Below, piece after piece: positions 42,985 to 52,439 of a stretch of DNA of 64,000 bases (positions are counted from its first letter, which is position 1; the number at the start of each line of letters is the position of its first letter). The position numbers and the translations under genes are program-made. The notes beneath the pieces were generated by a model. That model did not search any database and was not told the DNA's origin. It was given only the letters and a program-made list of their open reading frames with translations. The stretch covers positions 14,324 through 78,323 of the forward strand of contig NZ_DASYHS010000145.1 in assembly GCF_035998295.1 (NCBI RefSeq). Direction: 5' to 3'. The stretch comes from DASYHS01 sp035998295 (GTDB lineage: Bacteria; Pseudomonadota; Alphaproteobacteria; Azospirillales; Azospirillaceae).

Positions 42985-43899
42985 CTAGGCCGGCGCGCCG
43001 CGATCGCCGGCGGCGACCGTGAGCATGCCGCCGATGATCGCCGCCGCCCCGACCATCCCCAGCCCCGACAGCATCTCGCCGAACAGCAGGAAGGCGAAGA
43101 AGGCCGAGAACAGCGGCTCGCTGGTCTCGATCACCTGCACGCGGTGGGCGTCCACCAGCCGCACCGCCAGCGTCGTGCAGAAGAACCCCCCGAACGACGG
43201 CAGCAGCACCAGCGCCGCCAGCACCAGCAGCGCGCCCGAATCGGGGATCACGCGGCTCTCGATCAGGAACGGCACCGCGAGGTAGAGCGTCCCGAACAGG
43301 AAGAACCACCACAGCGGCTCCAGCCCGGACGGCAGCCGGAAGTACTTCCAGAAGAAGATGAACAGCCAGTAGCCCGTGCCGGCGATCAGCGCGAAGATCA
43401 CGCCGCGGAAATCGGCTTCCAGCGGCAGGTCGTGTCCCATCAGGATCAGGAACGCGCCCACGAAGACCATCGCGATCCCGAAGCCCTTCACGGCGTTCAT
43501 GCTCTCCTTCAGCACGACGACGCTGAGCAGGATCGTGACCACGCCGCCCGCGAACACCAGCATCGCCACGATCGGCACCGGCGCCAGCGCGAAGGCCATC
43601 GTCTCGAAATGGTAGAGGGTGAACACGCCGAGGAAGCTGCACAGCGCGATCGGCGGCAGGTCGGGGCGCAGCGCAACGGTTCGGGCGCGCCGCGCCGGGC
43701 TGGCGACGATCAGCAGCGTCAGCAGCGCGAACGCCCCGAAGCAGCGCCAGAACGCGACCGCATGGGAGTCCATCGCCAGCTCGAAGCCGAGGCGCGACAG
43801 CACGCCGACCGTGCCGTTGAACATGGCGGCGGCGAGCGCTGCGAGCGTGCCGACCAGGACCGGACGCACGAACGGTGCGGGAAGTGTGGCTTTCATCAA
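42985..43899 (-). CDS. EamA/DMT-family transporter
   Basis: A 304-residue inner-membrane protein with ten hydrophobic segments in two EamA halves (FNGTVGVLSRLGFELAMDSH, SEPLFSAFFAFLLFGEMLSG). Exporter of small metabolites in characterised relatives. Start 43899 overlaps the C26 peptidase stop by 4 bases, and the GNAT follows with no gap. Confidence 0.9.
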   Translation of the reverse strand: MMKATLPAPFVRPVLVGTLAALAAAMFNGTVGVLSRLGFELAMDSHAVAFWRCFGAFALLTLLIVASPARRARTVALRPDLPPIALCSFLGVFTLYHFETMAFALAPVPIVAMLVFAGGVVTILLSVVVLKESMNAVKGFGIAMVFVGAFLILMGHDLPLEADFRGVIFALIAGTGYWLFIFFWKYFRLPSGLEPLWWFFLFGTLYLAVPFLIESRVIPDSGALLVLAALVLLPSFGGFFCTTLAVRLVDAHRVQVIETSEPLFSAFFAFLLFGEMLSGLGMVGAAAIIGGMLTVAAGDRGAPA

Positions 43900-44690
43900 C
43901 CGTTCCGGCGTGAGCGATACTCGGTGCAGGCCCGGCCGAACGCGGCCAGGATCGTCTGCGACAGCTCATCGGTAACATAATGCCACTCGACGTGCCACTG
44001 CACTGCAAGGCAGAAGCTGGGATGGTCCTCCAGGCCGACCGCCTCGATCAGGCCGTCCGGCGCGCGCGCCTCGACCGTCAGGCAGGCCGCCAGCCCGTCG
44101 ATGCCCTGCCGGTGGAGCGAGTTGACCCGCAGCTCCCGCCGCCCGGTCAGCGCGTGCAGCAGGCCGCCCTCCGCGGTCTCGACGGGATGCGCCTCCAGGT
44201 ATTGCTCGTCCCGCGGCAGGCGCGTGTCCTCCCAGTGGACGAGGCCGTTCCGCCCGCCGAGGTCCCCGCCGAGATCCCCGCCGAGATCCTGGTGCAGCGT
44301 GCCCCCGAAGGCGACGTTCAGCTCCTGCAGGCCGCGGCAGATGCCGAGGAACGGCAGGCCCAGCGCCCGCATGCGCAGCAGCGCCGCCATGGCCACCGCG
44401 TCGCGCTTGGGATCGACCAGCAGGTCGGCCTTCTCCTTGGGGCGGCCGTAGAGCTCCGGCTGGACGTTCGTCTCGGCCCCCGTCAGCACCAGGCCGTCCA
44501 GGCGCGGCAGCAGCGCGTCCAGGTCGGGCGCGTGCACCTCCACCGGGATCAGCAGGGGTGCCGCCCCGGCGCCGTCGCGCACCGCCTCGCAGTAGCGCGC
44601 GCGGATGCGGCTCAGCGAGACGCCGTCGGTCAGTTCGGTGTCGCAGATCAGGCCGACGACCGGGCGGCCGGCGGCGTCGATGCCGGTCAT
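43896..44690 (-). CDS. Gamma-glutamyl-gamma-aminobutyrate hydrolase-like peptidase C26
   Basis: A 264-residue class I glutamine-amidotransferase-like hydrolase. Nucleophile motif LPFLGICRGLQELNVAFGG with Cys, LVLTGAETNVQPELYG, RVNSLHRQGID and the catalytic His-Glu LAVQWHVEWHY. PuuD in putrescine use is the best-known member. A short in-frame duplication gives GGDLGGDLGG (44255-44290). Starts 7 bases after the sulfhydrylase stop. Confidence 0.9.
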   Translation of the reverse strand: MTGIDAAGRPVVGLICDTELTDGVSLSRIRARYCEAVRDGAGAAPLLIPVEVHAPDLDALLPRLDGLVLTGAETNVQPELYGRPKEKADLLVDPKRDAVAMAALLRMRALGLPFLGICRGLQELNVAFGGTLHQDLGGDLGGDLGGRNGLVHWEDTRLPRDEQYLEAHPVETAEGGLLHALTGRRELRVNSLHRQGIDGLAACLTVEARAPDGLIEAVGLEDHPSFCLAVQWHVEWHYVTDELSQTILAAFGRACTEYRSRRNG

Positions 44691-44697
44691 GCGCGCC

Positions 44698-46041
44698 TCA
44701 GGCCGCGCCCAGGGCGCGTTCGAGGTCGCCGAGGATGTCGCCGATGTGCTCCAGCCCGACCGACAGACGGATCGTCCCGTCCTTGACGCCGGCCGCCAGC
44801 CGCGCCTCGCGCGGGACCGAGGCATGCGTCGTGGAGGCGGGATGCGTCGCCAGCGTGCGCGCATCGCCGATGTTGGAGACGTGGTAGATAAGCTGCAGGC
44901 TCTGGATGAAGCGCTTGCCGGCCTCGATCCCGCCCGCGATCTCGAACTGGACCATCGGACCGCCGTAGCCGCCCATGTTCTCGCGCGCGAGCGCCGTCAT
45001 GCGGGCGTCGCCCATCGTCGGGTAGGTGACGTCCAGGACCTTGGCGTGGCCCGAAAGCATCTCCGCGACCTGCCGGGCGTTCTCGCAGTGGCGCGGCATG
45101 CGCAGCGGCAGCGTCTCCAGCCCCTGGAGGAACAGGAACGCGCTGAAGGCCGAGGCGCACGCCCCGAAGTCCCGCTGGAGCGTGTTGCGCATCTTCAGCA
45201 GATAGGGGCTGCGCCCGTACGCGCCGTCGAGGCCCTTCACCGCTTCGAGCCACAGGATGTTGCCGTGCGCCTCGTCGGGCTGGGTCATCAGCGGGAAGCG
45301 CTCGGCGTGGCGGTGCCAGTCGAAGGTGCCCTTGTCGATGACGACGCCGCCGACCGCGGTGCCGTGCCCGCAGATGTACTTCGTCACCGAATGCACGATG
45401 ATGTCCGCGCCCAGGTCGAAGGGGCGCGAGATGTAGGGCGTCATCGTGTTGTCGATCACCAGCGGCACGCCGATCTCGCGGGCGATCGCCCCCACCTCGC
45501 GGATCGGGAACGGCACCAGCATCGGGTTGGGCAGCGCCTCGCCGAAATAGCAGCGCGTGCGCTCGTCAGTCGCCGCCCGGAACGCCTCGGGATCGGTTGG
45601 ATCGACGAAGCGCGTCTCGACGCCCAGGCGTGCGAAGGTGCGCGCCAGCAGGTTCCAGGTACCGCCGTAGAGCTGGCTGGAGCTGATGATGTTGTCGCCG
45701 GACTTCGCCAGGTTGAGGATCGCGAGCGTGATCGCCGCCTGGCCCGACGAGGTCAGCAGCGCGCCCGCACCCCCCTCGAAGGCCGCGATGCGCTCCTCGA
45801 AGACGTCGCAGGTCGGGTTCATCAGGCGCGAATAGGTGCGCCCGCTGGTCCTGAGGTCGAACACGTCCGAGGCGTAGTCGATGCTCGGGAAGAAATAGGC
45901 GTTCGACTGGTAGATCGGGACCGTGGTCACGTAGGTCGTGGGGTCGTAGCGGAACCCCGTGTGCAGCACGACCGTCTCGGGGTGGAGCCCTTCCCCGGGA
46001 CTGGCGGCGGCCGGATCGATGCGGGCGGGCATCTCGTTCAT
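44698..46041 (-). CDS. O-acetyl/O-succinylhomoserine sulfhydrylase-type PLP enzyme
   Basis: A 447-residue Cys/Met-metabolism PLP enzyme: TVVLHTGFRYDPTTYVTTVP, YSRLMNPTCDVFEERIAAFE, SSGQAAITLAILNLAKSGDN, PLP-Lys in HSVTKYICGHGTAVGG, and STTHASVPREARLAAGV then IRLSVGLEHIGDI. Makes homocysteine from O-acyl-homoserine and sulfide, or a related gamma-replacement. GGAAGGA precedes the ATG. 25 bases behind the desaturase gene. Confidence 0.93.
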   Translation of the reverse strand: MNEMPARIDPAAASPGEGLHPETVVLHTGFRYDPTTYVTTVPIYQSNAYFFPSIDYASDVFDLRTSGRTYSRLMNPTCDVFEERIAAFEGGAGALLTSSGQAAITLAILNLAKSGDNIISSSQLYGGTWNLLARTFARLGVETRFVDPTDPEAFRAATDERTRCYFGEALPNPMLVPFPIREVGAIAREIGVPLVIDNTMTPYISRPFDLGADIIVHSVTKYICGHGTAVGGVVIDKGTFDWHRHAERFPLMTQPDEAHGNILWLEAVKGLDGAYGRSPYLLKMRNTLQRDFGACASAFSAFLFLQGLETLPLRMPRHCENARQVAEMLSGHAKVLDVTYPTMGDARMTALARENMGGYGGPMVQFEIAGGIEAGKRFIQSLQLIYHVSNIGDARTLATHPASTTHASVPREARLAAGVKDGTIRLSVGLEHIGDILGDLERALGAA

Positions 46042-46066
46042 CGGTCACATCCTTCCTGATGCTGCA

Positions 46067-47194
46067 TCATGCGGAGGCGGGGGCGGAGGCAGGGGTGGAG
46101 GCGGTCTGTTCCCTGCCGGCCAGCCGCTCGCCGTTCTGGGCGAGGATCAGGGACAGGATCGACGGCTCCCCGGCCGGGCCCTTCTGGAACAGGCCGCCCG
46201 TCTCCGCGCAGTGACGCGCGTAGTCCGGGTCGGCCATCCGGATCTCGTGCGCCTTCGGCAGCAGCCAGAACGGCGTCCTGGGGTCGAGATGGTGGTCCAG
46301 GTGGTGGTGGTCGTTGTTGATCCCGGTCAGCCACTTCTCGACGTGGCGGCTCTTGCGGTTGCGGGCCATGAACAGGTCCGTCCCGCGCCCGACGGTGCAA
46401 GAGCAGTGCTCGGACAGCTCGATGAACCATCCCAGGATGTGGAACGAGGTCAGGTAGGGCACGACCCAGAACAGCACCAGCTCGAGCAGCAGCCCCGACC
46501 AGGCGCAGACGCCGATCACGGTGCTCCAGAACACGACGAACCCGATGCTGTCGAAGCGGTTGCGCCACGTCGTCGGCCGGGCCGACGCCGGCTTGCCGGC
46601 CGCCTCTTCGCCGGCGCGGCCGGTCAGGCGCAGCATCAGGTACCGGTAGCGGTTGCGCACGAGGTACTTCATGTACGCCCAGGTCTTCGAGCCCAGGATC
46701 GGCAGCACCACCGTGCGCCAGATGTAGCGGCGCGGCGTCATCGGCGTGAAGACGCCCTCGTCCACGAAGAAGGCCAGGTCGGGATCGGTGTCGACCCGCC
46801 CCAGATAGGGATGGTGGGTCTGGACGTGGGATATCCGGTAGGCGAAGTGGCGCTGGAAGATCGCCCAGGCGGTCGGGAACGTCCCCAGGACGAAGTTCAG
46901 GGCCCGGTTCTCGGCGAGCACGCCATGCGCCGAATCGTGCAGGATCGTCGACAGCGCGCGCTGATGCGCGCCGATCATCAGGACGCTGACCGGATACGCC
47001 CACCAGCCCAGGAGATAGGGCAGCGCGATGAAGCAAGCGATGACGGCGTAGTCCTTCACCAGATAGGCGATGCCGTGCCAGTTGTCGGGCTTCAGGGCCT
47101 TGATCGCCGCCCGGATCTCCTTCGAGAAGGGATGGACCCGGTAGCGCTCGCCGGCAGGCAGGCCGACCCGACCGATGGACGAGACTGCGCTCAT
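46067..47194 (-). CDS. Membrane fatty acid desaturase-family protein
   Basis: A 375-residue membrane protein with three diiron histidine boxes: TILHDSAHGVLAENRAL (HDSAH), ISHVQTHHPYLG (HVQTHH) and NNDHHHLDHHLDPRTP (HHLDHH). Three to four hydrophobic stretches. Start 47194 has GGGAAG upstream; the frame continues 5' without a better start. Substrate could be a fatty acyl chain or another alkyl compound. Heads a five-gene run through the GNAT. Confidence 0.88.
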   Translation of the reverse strand: MSAVSSIGRVGLPAGERYRVHPFSKEIRAAIKALKPDNWHGIAYLVKDYAVIACFIALPYLLGWWAYPVSVLMIGAHQRALSTILHDSAHGVLAENRALNFVLGTFPTAWAIFQRHFAYRISHVQTHHPYLGRVDTDPDLAFFVDEGVFTPMTPRRYIWRTVVLPILGSKTWAYMKYLVRNRYRYLMLRLTGRAGEEAAGKPASARPTTWRNRFDSIGFVVFWSTVIGVCAWSGLLLELVLFWVVPYLTSFHILGWFIELSEHCSCTVGRGTDLFMARNRKSRHVEKWLTGINNDHHHLDHHLDPRTPFWLLPKAHEIRMADPDYARHCAETGGLFQKGPAGEPSILSLILAQNGERLAGREQTASTPASAPASA

Positions 47195-47611
47195 GTCGTT
47201 CTTCCCGTTGATGCTTCGCCCCTCCGCGACAGGCCCTCCGCTACGGGCGCGCCGGAGCCTCCAGGCTGCGTCGTCCGGCATCCCCGGATCGGGAACGCGC
47301 CGAAATCCCGGCGTTTCCGCCTCGCCTGACGCCGCGCTGGATATAATAGAACTCCCCACAAGTCAACATCCAGCGGCTTTTCCATTGCAACGGCGCAGGC
47401 CGAATACACACGAATTCATGCCGCTACTGTGGATTTTACCCTTAGAATTTTTACTGAATGCGTTTGAATTCAGACGGGCATACCGGCCGTCGGACGCGGA
47501 AATTAAGGCGTTGCGGCCACAATTTGGTCACAGGCTAGGACAAAAAGTGTCCTTAATTACGGATTAACTATTTCGGGTCAGCTCTAAGGGATGAACACCT
47601 TGGAGTTAGCA
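47195..47611. other. Intergenic AT-rich region upstream of the beta-helix protein
   Basis: No gene seen. From about 47340 the GC content falls markedly. For the desaturase (minus strand) TTGACT (plus 47361-47366) and TATATC (plus 47340-47345) form a possible promoter with 15-base spacing. An inverted repeat AGGACA-AAAAG-TGTCCT lies at 47537-47553, about 60 bases before the plus-strand gene, and could be an operator. Confidence 0.5.
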
Positions 47612-49963
47612 ATGTCGTATAGCGCAATCGAGATCACCTCCCTGGCCCGTGGCATCGTTCCTTATGTCGATGCCAAGCCGATCAAGTATCTCTGGGTTTC
47701 GCCGTCCGGCAGCGATGGAAACAGCGGGTCCGAATCCTCTCCCTTCAAGTCCATCTCGGCAGCCGTGAAGGCCGCGGGACCCGGCACGGCCGTCATGGTC
47801 AAGTCCGGCACCTACAACGAGAACGTGAACCTCGACGGCAAGAGCGGCACGGCCGACAAGCCGATCTGGGTGGTCTCCGCCGACGGCCCGGGCAAGGCCA
47901 AGGTCGTCGCCGCGACGAGCAGCAAGCCGGTCTTCCACGCCTATGGCGAAGACAACCTCGTCATCAAGGGCTTCGAGATGGTCGGCGGCACCGAAGGGGT
48001 GAAGCTCACCCAGGGCGGTCACGACCTGTCCAACATGACGACCAACGTCGTCATCCAGGACAACATCATCCACGGCCAGTCGATCGACGGCATCAAGACC
48101 TCCCAGAGCGTCAACTTCGTCATCGCCGGCAACACGGTGTACGACGTCCAGACGCAGGAGGGGATCGACAACGTCTACATGCGCAACAGCATCATCGCCA
48201 ACAACGAGGTCTACGACGTCCGCGGGCTGTCGGGGATCGTGGTGAAGGGCGGTTCGCAGAACGTCAAAGTCCTGGACAACTACGTCCACAACGTCCCCGA
48301 CGGCATCCTGGTCGGCGGCTGGTCGACGGGACAGGGCTCCACCTTCCCGAGCGGCATCACCTACGAAGCCAGGAACGTCCTGGTCGAAGGCAACTGGGTC
48401 ACGAACGTCGCCAAGCATGCCGTCAACGTATATGGCGGCATCGACAGCAAGGTCGCGTCCAACCTGCTTCAGCCCAACAGCAACTATTACGCGGTCGTGA
48501 ACGTCGGCACCGACAATAACGGCTACGTGTCCAAGAACATGCAGTTCGTGGACAACATCGTGCAGAAGGACAACTGGCTGGCCGCCCAGCCCGGCTCGGT
48601 GAGCGTCAACACCGGCAACGTGAAGACGGGCGCCTTCGACACGTCCTTGACCGGCCCGAACGGCGTGGAGGTGCCGACGGCCCCCGCTCCGACCCCCGTC
48701 CCTCCGGCTCCGGTCCCCGACCCGGTCCAGAAGGACCCCGCTCCCGCGCCGCCGGCCGAGGCGCCGCCGCCGGGTGACCTGGTCGGGACCTGGAAGACGA
48801 GCGCCGCGCCGACGAAGAGCTTCGTGACCGGCACCGGCTCGCAGACCCTCAACGGCACCACCGGCCACGACTTCCTCAACGGCGGCTCGGGCATCGACCG
48901 CATGGTCGGCGGCAAGGGCGACGACACCTACGTCGTCGGCTCCGCCCTCGACGTCGTCGCCGAGAGGGCCGGCGAGGGCACCGACACCGTCCTGCTGTGG
49001 GACCGGTCCTTCGTCATGCCCGCCAATGTCGAGAACCTGGTGATCCGGACCGGGGACGGCGCCACGGTCACCGACAACGGCATGAACAACATGCTGACCG
49101 GCGGCGCCGGGAAGGACGTGTTCGCGTTCGCCGCCAATCACGGCAACGACCTGATCAAGGGCTTCCAGGTCGGCAAGGACCTCATCCGCCTCGACCCCTC
49201 GATCAAGGCGTCCGGCCTGAAGCTCGGCAAGAACGCTGCCGGCGACCTCGTCCTGGAGGATGCGGGCGGCTCGATCACCTTCTCCGGCGTCGATGCGAAG
49301 ACCTCGCTCGGCACCCTGCTGGGCTCGTCGACGGTTCCGACGCCGGCCCCCGCGCCGGCTCCGGCCCCGGTTCCCCAGCAGCCCGCGAACCCGCCGGCAT
49401 CGACCGTGCCCGTCGCCGACGCGGGCGCCTGGAAGACGAGCGCCGCGCCGACGAAGAGCTTCGTGACCGGCACCGGCTCGCAGACCCTCAACGGCACCAC
49501 CGGCCATGACTTCCTCAACGGCGGCTCGGGCCTCGACCGCATGGTCGGCGGCAAGGGCGACGACACCTACGTCGTCGGCTCCGCCCTCGACGCCGTCGTC
49601 GAGAGGGCCGGCGAGGGCACCGACACCGTCCTGCTGTGGGACCGGTCCTTCGTCATGCCCGCCAATGTCGAGAACCTGACGATCCGGACCGCCGACGGCG
49701 CGACGGTCACCGACAACGGCATGGACAACATCCTGGTCGGCGGCGCCGGACGGGACGTGTTCGCCTTCACGGCGAATCATGGCGACGACCTGGTCAAGGG
49801 CTTCCAGGTCGGCAGGGACGCGCTGCGCTTCGACGCCTCGGTGAAGACCTCCGACTTCACCGTCGCCCGGAACGGCAACGGCGACATGGTGCTCCAGCAC
49901 GACGACATGTCGGTCACCCTTACGGGCGTGTCGCACACTACCCCTGTAGCGGATCTGTTCTAA
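47612..49963 (+). CDS. Secreted right-handed beta-helix protein with two RTX-like modules
   Basis: A 783-residue (790 from ATG 47591) extracellular protein without Sec signal. Residues about 25-330 form a DUF1565/parallel beta-helix: YLWVSPSGSDGNSGSESSPF, VKSGTYNENV, NVVIQDNIIHGQSIDGIKTS and KVLDNYVHNVPDGILVGG. Two Pro-rich linkers lead into two RTX-like modules, each with FLNGGSGIDRMVGGKGDDTY (or the L variant), TDNGM and KDVFAF. The layout is that of type I secreted polysaccharide lyases/epimerases; activity unknown. TTGGAG 6 bases before ATG 47612 favours that start. No type I export genes are adjacent. Confidence 0.88.
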   Translation: MSYSAIEITSLARGIVPYVDAKPIKYLWVSPSGSDGNSGSESSPFKSISAAVKAAGPGTAVMVKSGTYNENVNLDGKSGTADKPIWVVSADGPGKAKVVAATSSKPVFHAYGEDNLVIKGFEMVGGTEGVKLTQGGHDLSNMTTNVVIQDNIIHGQSIDGIKTSQSVNFVIAGNTVYDVQTQEGIDNVYMRNSIIANNEVYDVRGLSGIVVKGGSQNVKVLDNYVHNVPDGILVGGWSTGQGSTFPSGITYEARNVLVEGNWVTNVAKHAVNVYGGIDSKVASNLLQPNSNYYAVVNVGTDNNGYVSKNMQFVDNIVQKDNWLAAQPGSVSVNTGNVKTGAFDTSLTGPNGVEVPTAPAPTPVPPAPVPDPVQKDPAPAPPAEAPPPGDLVGTWKTSAAPTKSFVTGTGSQTLNGTTGHDFLNGGSGIDRMVGGKGDDTYVVGSALDVVAERAGEGTDTVLLWDRSFVMPANVENLVIRTGDGATVTDNGMNNMLTGGAGKDVFAFAANHGNDLIKGFQVGKDLIRLDPSIKASGLKLGKNAAGDLVLEDAGGSITFSGVDAKTSLGTLLGSSTVPTPAPAPAPAPVPQQPANPPASTVPVADAGAWKTSAAPTKSFVTGTGSQTLNGTTGHDFLNGGSGLDRMVGGKGDDTYVVGSALDAVVERAGEGTDTVLLWDRSFVMPANVENLTIRTADGATVTDNGMDNILVGGAGRDVFAFTANHGDDLVKGFQVGRDALRFDASVKTSDFTVARNGNGDMVLQHDDMSVTLTGVSHTTPVADLF
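48791..49677. repeat. Near-identical module duplication inside the beta-helix/RTX gene
   Basis: DNA of 48791-49038 recurs at 49430-49677 with only about five mismatches, starting at the WKTSAAPTKSFVTG codons. The offset is 639 bases (213 codons), in frame. The rest of the modules has diverged more. Confidence 0.85.
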
Positions 49964-49977
49964 CCGCCAGGGCGGGC

Positions 49978-50003
49978 GCGGGGCCCATCCGGTTGGGCCC
50001 CGC
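49978..50003 (+). terminator. Hairpin after the beta-helix gene
   Basis: GCGGGGCCC (49978-49986), 8-base loop, GGGCCCCGC (49995-50003). It begins 14 bases after the stop. No long T-tract follows. Confidence 0.6.
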
Positions 50004-50288
50004 ATCCGGCTGGAATCGCGAAGCTTCCTGAAAGCGTCGTCGAGGAAACTTCCGGCATGGCCGGCGCCCACGAATTGCCGCGGGGTGCATCGACATTCCC
50101 CATCGCGCCATCACGACTTACCGCCCCGAGCGCCCTCCGATGCGGTGAAGCATCGACCCGCGGAGTAGACGGGGAATATGGAATCAACGCTGATTCCATC
50201 AGCACCTACACGGAATCAGCCGATACTTGCCCTCTCAATCATTGTAAACATGGAGAACAACTGAAATCAGATTTCGCTGGAGAGCAAT
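50004..50288. promoter_or_regulatory. Leader region of the methyltransferase gene with inverted repeat
   Basis: No gene seen. A perfect inverted repeat ATGGAATCA-ACGC-TGATTCCAT covers 50178-50199, and a further GGAATCA half site lies at 50212-50218. The block just before the ATG is AT-richer. A regulator site is likely; the regulator is unknown. Confidence 0.45.
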
Positions 50289-51155
50289 ATGACCAGCATC
50301 TCGGGGGCTTCGCACCAGCGAGTCCTGAAGGCGCTGAAAGAAATCCGCAGTGAAGACCGCCTCCGATACCATTACGAGATCGAAAAAATACTTGCCGACC
50401 GCCTGAAAAGCGCAAGCAAAGAAATGCGGATCGGCCTCTACACCGAGTGCTACGAGGAGCTGTTCCGCTCGGTCGGCGACCACCCCCAGCTCGCCAAGAA
50501 GTTCGACAACGATGCCGAGCGCGTGAGGCGGCGGCTGCGCCTGCTCCGCCCGCTCCTTGGCTGCGACGCCACGCTGCTGGAGATCGGCGCCGGCGACTGC
50601 CGCCTGAGCATCGCCGCCGCTCCCCATGTCCGCAAGGTGATCCCCGTCGACGTGGCTCCCGCGATCATGGCCCGCAACGACCTGCCCCGGAACGTCGAGC
50701 CGTGCCTGTCGGACGGCACCAGCATCCCGGTGCCCGCGGGTTCCGTCGACGTCGCCTACAGCGACCAGCTGATGGAGCATCTGCATCCCGACGACGCGCT
50801 GGAGCAGCTCCGCAACATCTTCATCGCCCTCAAGCCGGGCGGCCGGTACCTGTGCATCACGCCGAACCGGCTGCTCGGCCCCCACGACGTGTCGCGCTAC
50901 TTCGACGACGTCGCGACCGGGCTGCACCTGCGCGAATACACCACCGGCGACCTGCGCAGGCTGATGCGCGAGGTCGGCTTCCGGGAGGTCCACTCGGTGA
51001 TCGCCGCCAAGGGCGTGCGGTTCGCCCAGGTGCCGGCGGGCATCGTGGCGGCGCTCGAGGCCGCGGCCGGCGCACTGCCGCGCGGCCTCTGGTCCATGCT
51101 GTCGGGAAAGGCGGCGAACGCCCTGTTCGGAGCCTGCGTCGTCGCCGGCAAGTGA
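50289..51155 (+). CDS. Class I SAM-dependent methyltransferase
   Basis: A 288-residue protein. Motif I LLEIGAGDCRLSIAAAPHV (about residues 97-115), the acidic VIPVDVAP, VDVAYSDQLMEHLHPDDALE and LKPGGRYLCITPNRLLGPHD mark a Methyltransf_11/25 type enzyme. A helical N-terminus (residues 1-90) precedes the domain. TGGAGAG lies upstream of the ATG. Neighbouring a secreted polysaccharide-type protein, it may act on a surface glycan, but that is a guess. Confidence 0.88.
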   Translation: MTSISGASHQRVLKALKEIRSEDRLRYHYEIEKILADRLKSASKEMRIGLYTECYEELFRSVGDHPQLAKKFDNDAERVRRRLRLLRPLLGCDATLLEIGAGDCRLSIAAAPHVRKVIPVDVAPAIMARNDLPRNVEPCLSDGTSIPVPAGSVDVAYSDQLMEHLHPDDALEQLRNIFIALKPGGRYLCITPNRLLGPHDVSRYFDDVATGLHLREYTTGDLRRLMREVGFREVHSVIAAKGVRFAQVPAGIVAALEAAAGALPRGLWSMLSGKAANALFGACVVAGK

Positions 51156-51203
51156 CCGCGCGGGAAGCGCGCGGGGAGAAGGAGTGAGCGAAGGCGGCTG
51201 GCG

Positions 51204-52329
51204 TCAGCCGGCCGCCTCCTCGTCGCCCTGCCCCTTGATGCGGTGGGCGAGCGCCGCTTCCAGGAACTGGTCGATGTCGCCGTCCAGCACGCTTTGCGAC
51301 TGGCTGGTCTCGACCCCGGTCCGGAGGTCCTTCACCATCTGGTAGGGCTGGAGGACGTAGCTGCGGATCTGGTGGCCCCAGCCGATGTCGGTCTTGGTCG
51401 CCTCCAGCGCCGCCGCCGCCTCCTCGCGCTTGCGCAGCTCCAGCTCGAACATGCGCGCGCGCAGCATGTCGAAGGCCTTGGCCCGGTTCTTGTGCTGCGA
51501 GCGCTCCTGCTGGCACTGCACGACGATCCCGGTCGGCAAATGGGTGATTCGCACCGCCGAGTCCGTCTTGTTGATGTGCTGGCCGCCGGCGCCGGACGCC
51601 CGGTAGGTGTCGATCCGCAGGTCCTTGTCCAGGATCTCGATGTCGATCTTCTCGTCCACCACGGGGGTGACGGCGACGCTCGCGAAGCTGGTGTGGCGCC
51701 GCGCCTGGCTGTCGAACGGGCTGATTCGCACCAGCCGGTGCACGCCCGATTCGGTTTTCAGCCAGCCATAGGCGTTGTGCCCCTTCACCTGCACCGTGGC
51801 CGACTTCAGCCCGGCCTCTTCGCCCGGGCTCTCTTCCAGCCACTCGACCTTGAAGCCGTGCTGCTCGGCCCAGCGCAGATACATGCGCAGCATCATCTCG
51901 GCCCAGTCCTGGGCCTCGGTGCCGCCGGCTCCGGCATTGACCTCGAGGAAGCAGTCGTTCCCGTCCGCCTCGCCCGACAGCAGGCTTTCCAGCTCGAGCT
52001 TGGCGGCCCGCGCCTTGAGCGCGAGCAGCGTCCGCTCGGCGTCGTCCCGGACGCTGTCGTCTTCCTCGGCCTCGGCCATCTCGATCAGTTCGATGCTGTC
52101 GTGCAGCTCGCGTTCGAGCGCGCGATAGCCGCCGATCGCGGTGTCGAGATGGGTCCGCTCGCGCATCACCTTCTGCGCGCGGTCGGAGTCGTTCCAGAGA
52201 TTAGGGTCTTCGGCGATGGAGTTCAGTTCGTCGAGGCGTCTGACTGCGTTATCCCAGTCAAAGATGCCTCCTCAGCAGCGCCAGCGACGCCCTGACGTCT
52301 GCTGCGGCTGCTTCGATCTCGGCGCGCAT
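51204..52329 (-). CDS. prfB: Peptide chain release factor 2, programmed +1 frameshift
   Basis: RF2 releases peptides at UGA/UAA. The gene starts at ATG 52329 (GGAGG 6 bases upstream), reads 23 codons MRAEIEAAAADVRASLALLR, then RHL, and meets TGA at plus 52258-52260. The site CTTTGAC, with AGGAGG three bases before CTT, is the classical +1 shift site; after it the frame reads DWDNAVRRLDELNSIAED and stays open to 51204, total about 374 residues. Conserved RF2 text: the SPF anticodon tripeptide in RISPFDSQARRHTSF and GAGGQHINKTDSAVRITHLP. Annotating from ATG 52169 would lose the N-terminus. Autoregulated by RF2 level. Confidence 0.97.
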
Positions 52330-52439
52330 GGGCGGCCTCCTTCGTTCGAGCGTTCGGTTCGGGTCCGTTACTTAACGCCTCGGGCCGGCGAGGCCAAGCC
52401 CGTTTCGCCGTTTCCCGGGAAGAAAGCGGGCCGCCCGCA

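Noticed and set aside
47606..50071. 821-codon antisense frame opposite the beta-helix protein
   Set aside because: The plus-strand product has clear beta-helix and RTX-like motifs; the antisense frame is a composition artefact.
51204..52169. prfB starting at ATG 52169
   Set aside because: Conserved RF2 N-terminus and the CTTTGAC shift site lie upstream; the true start is 52329.
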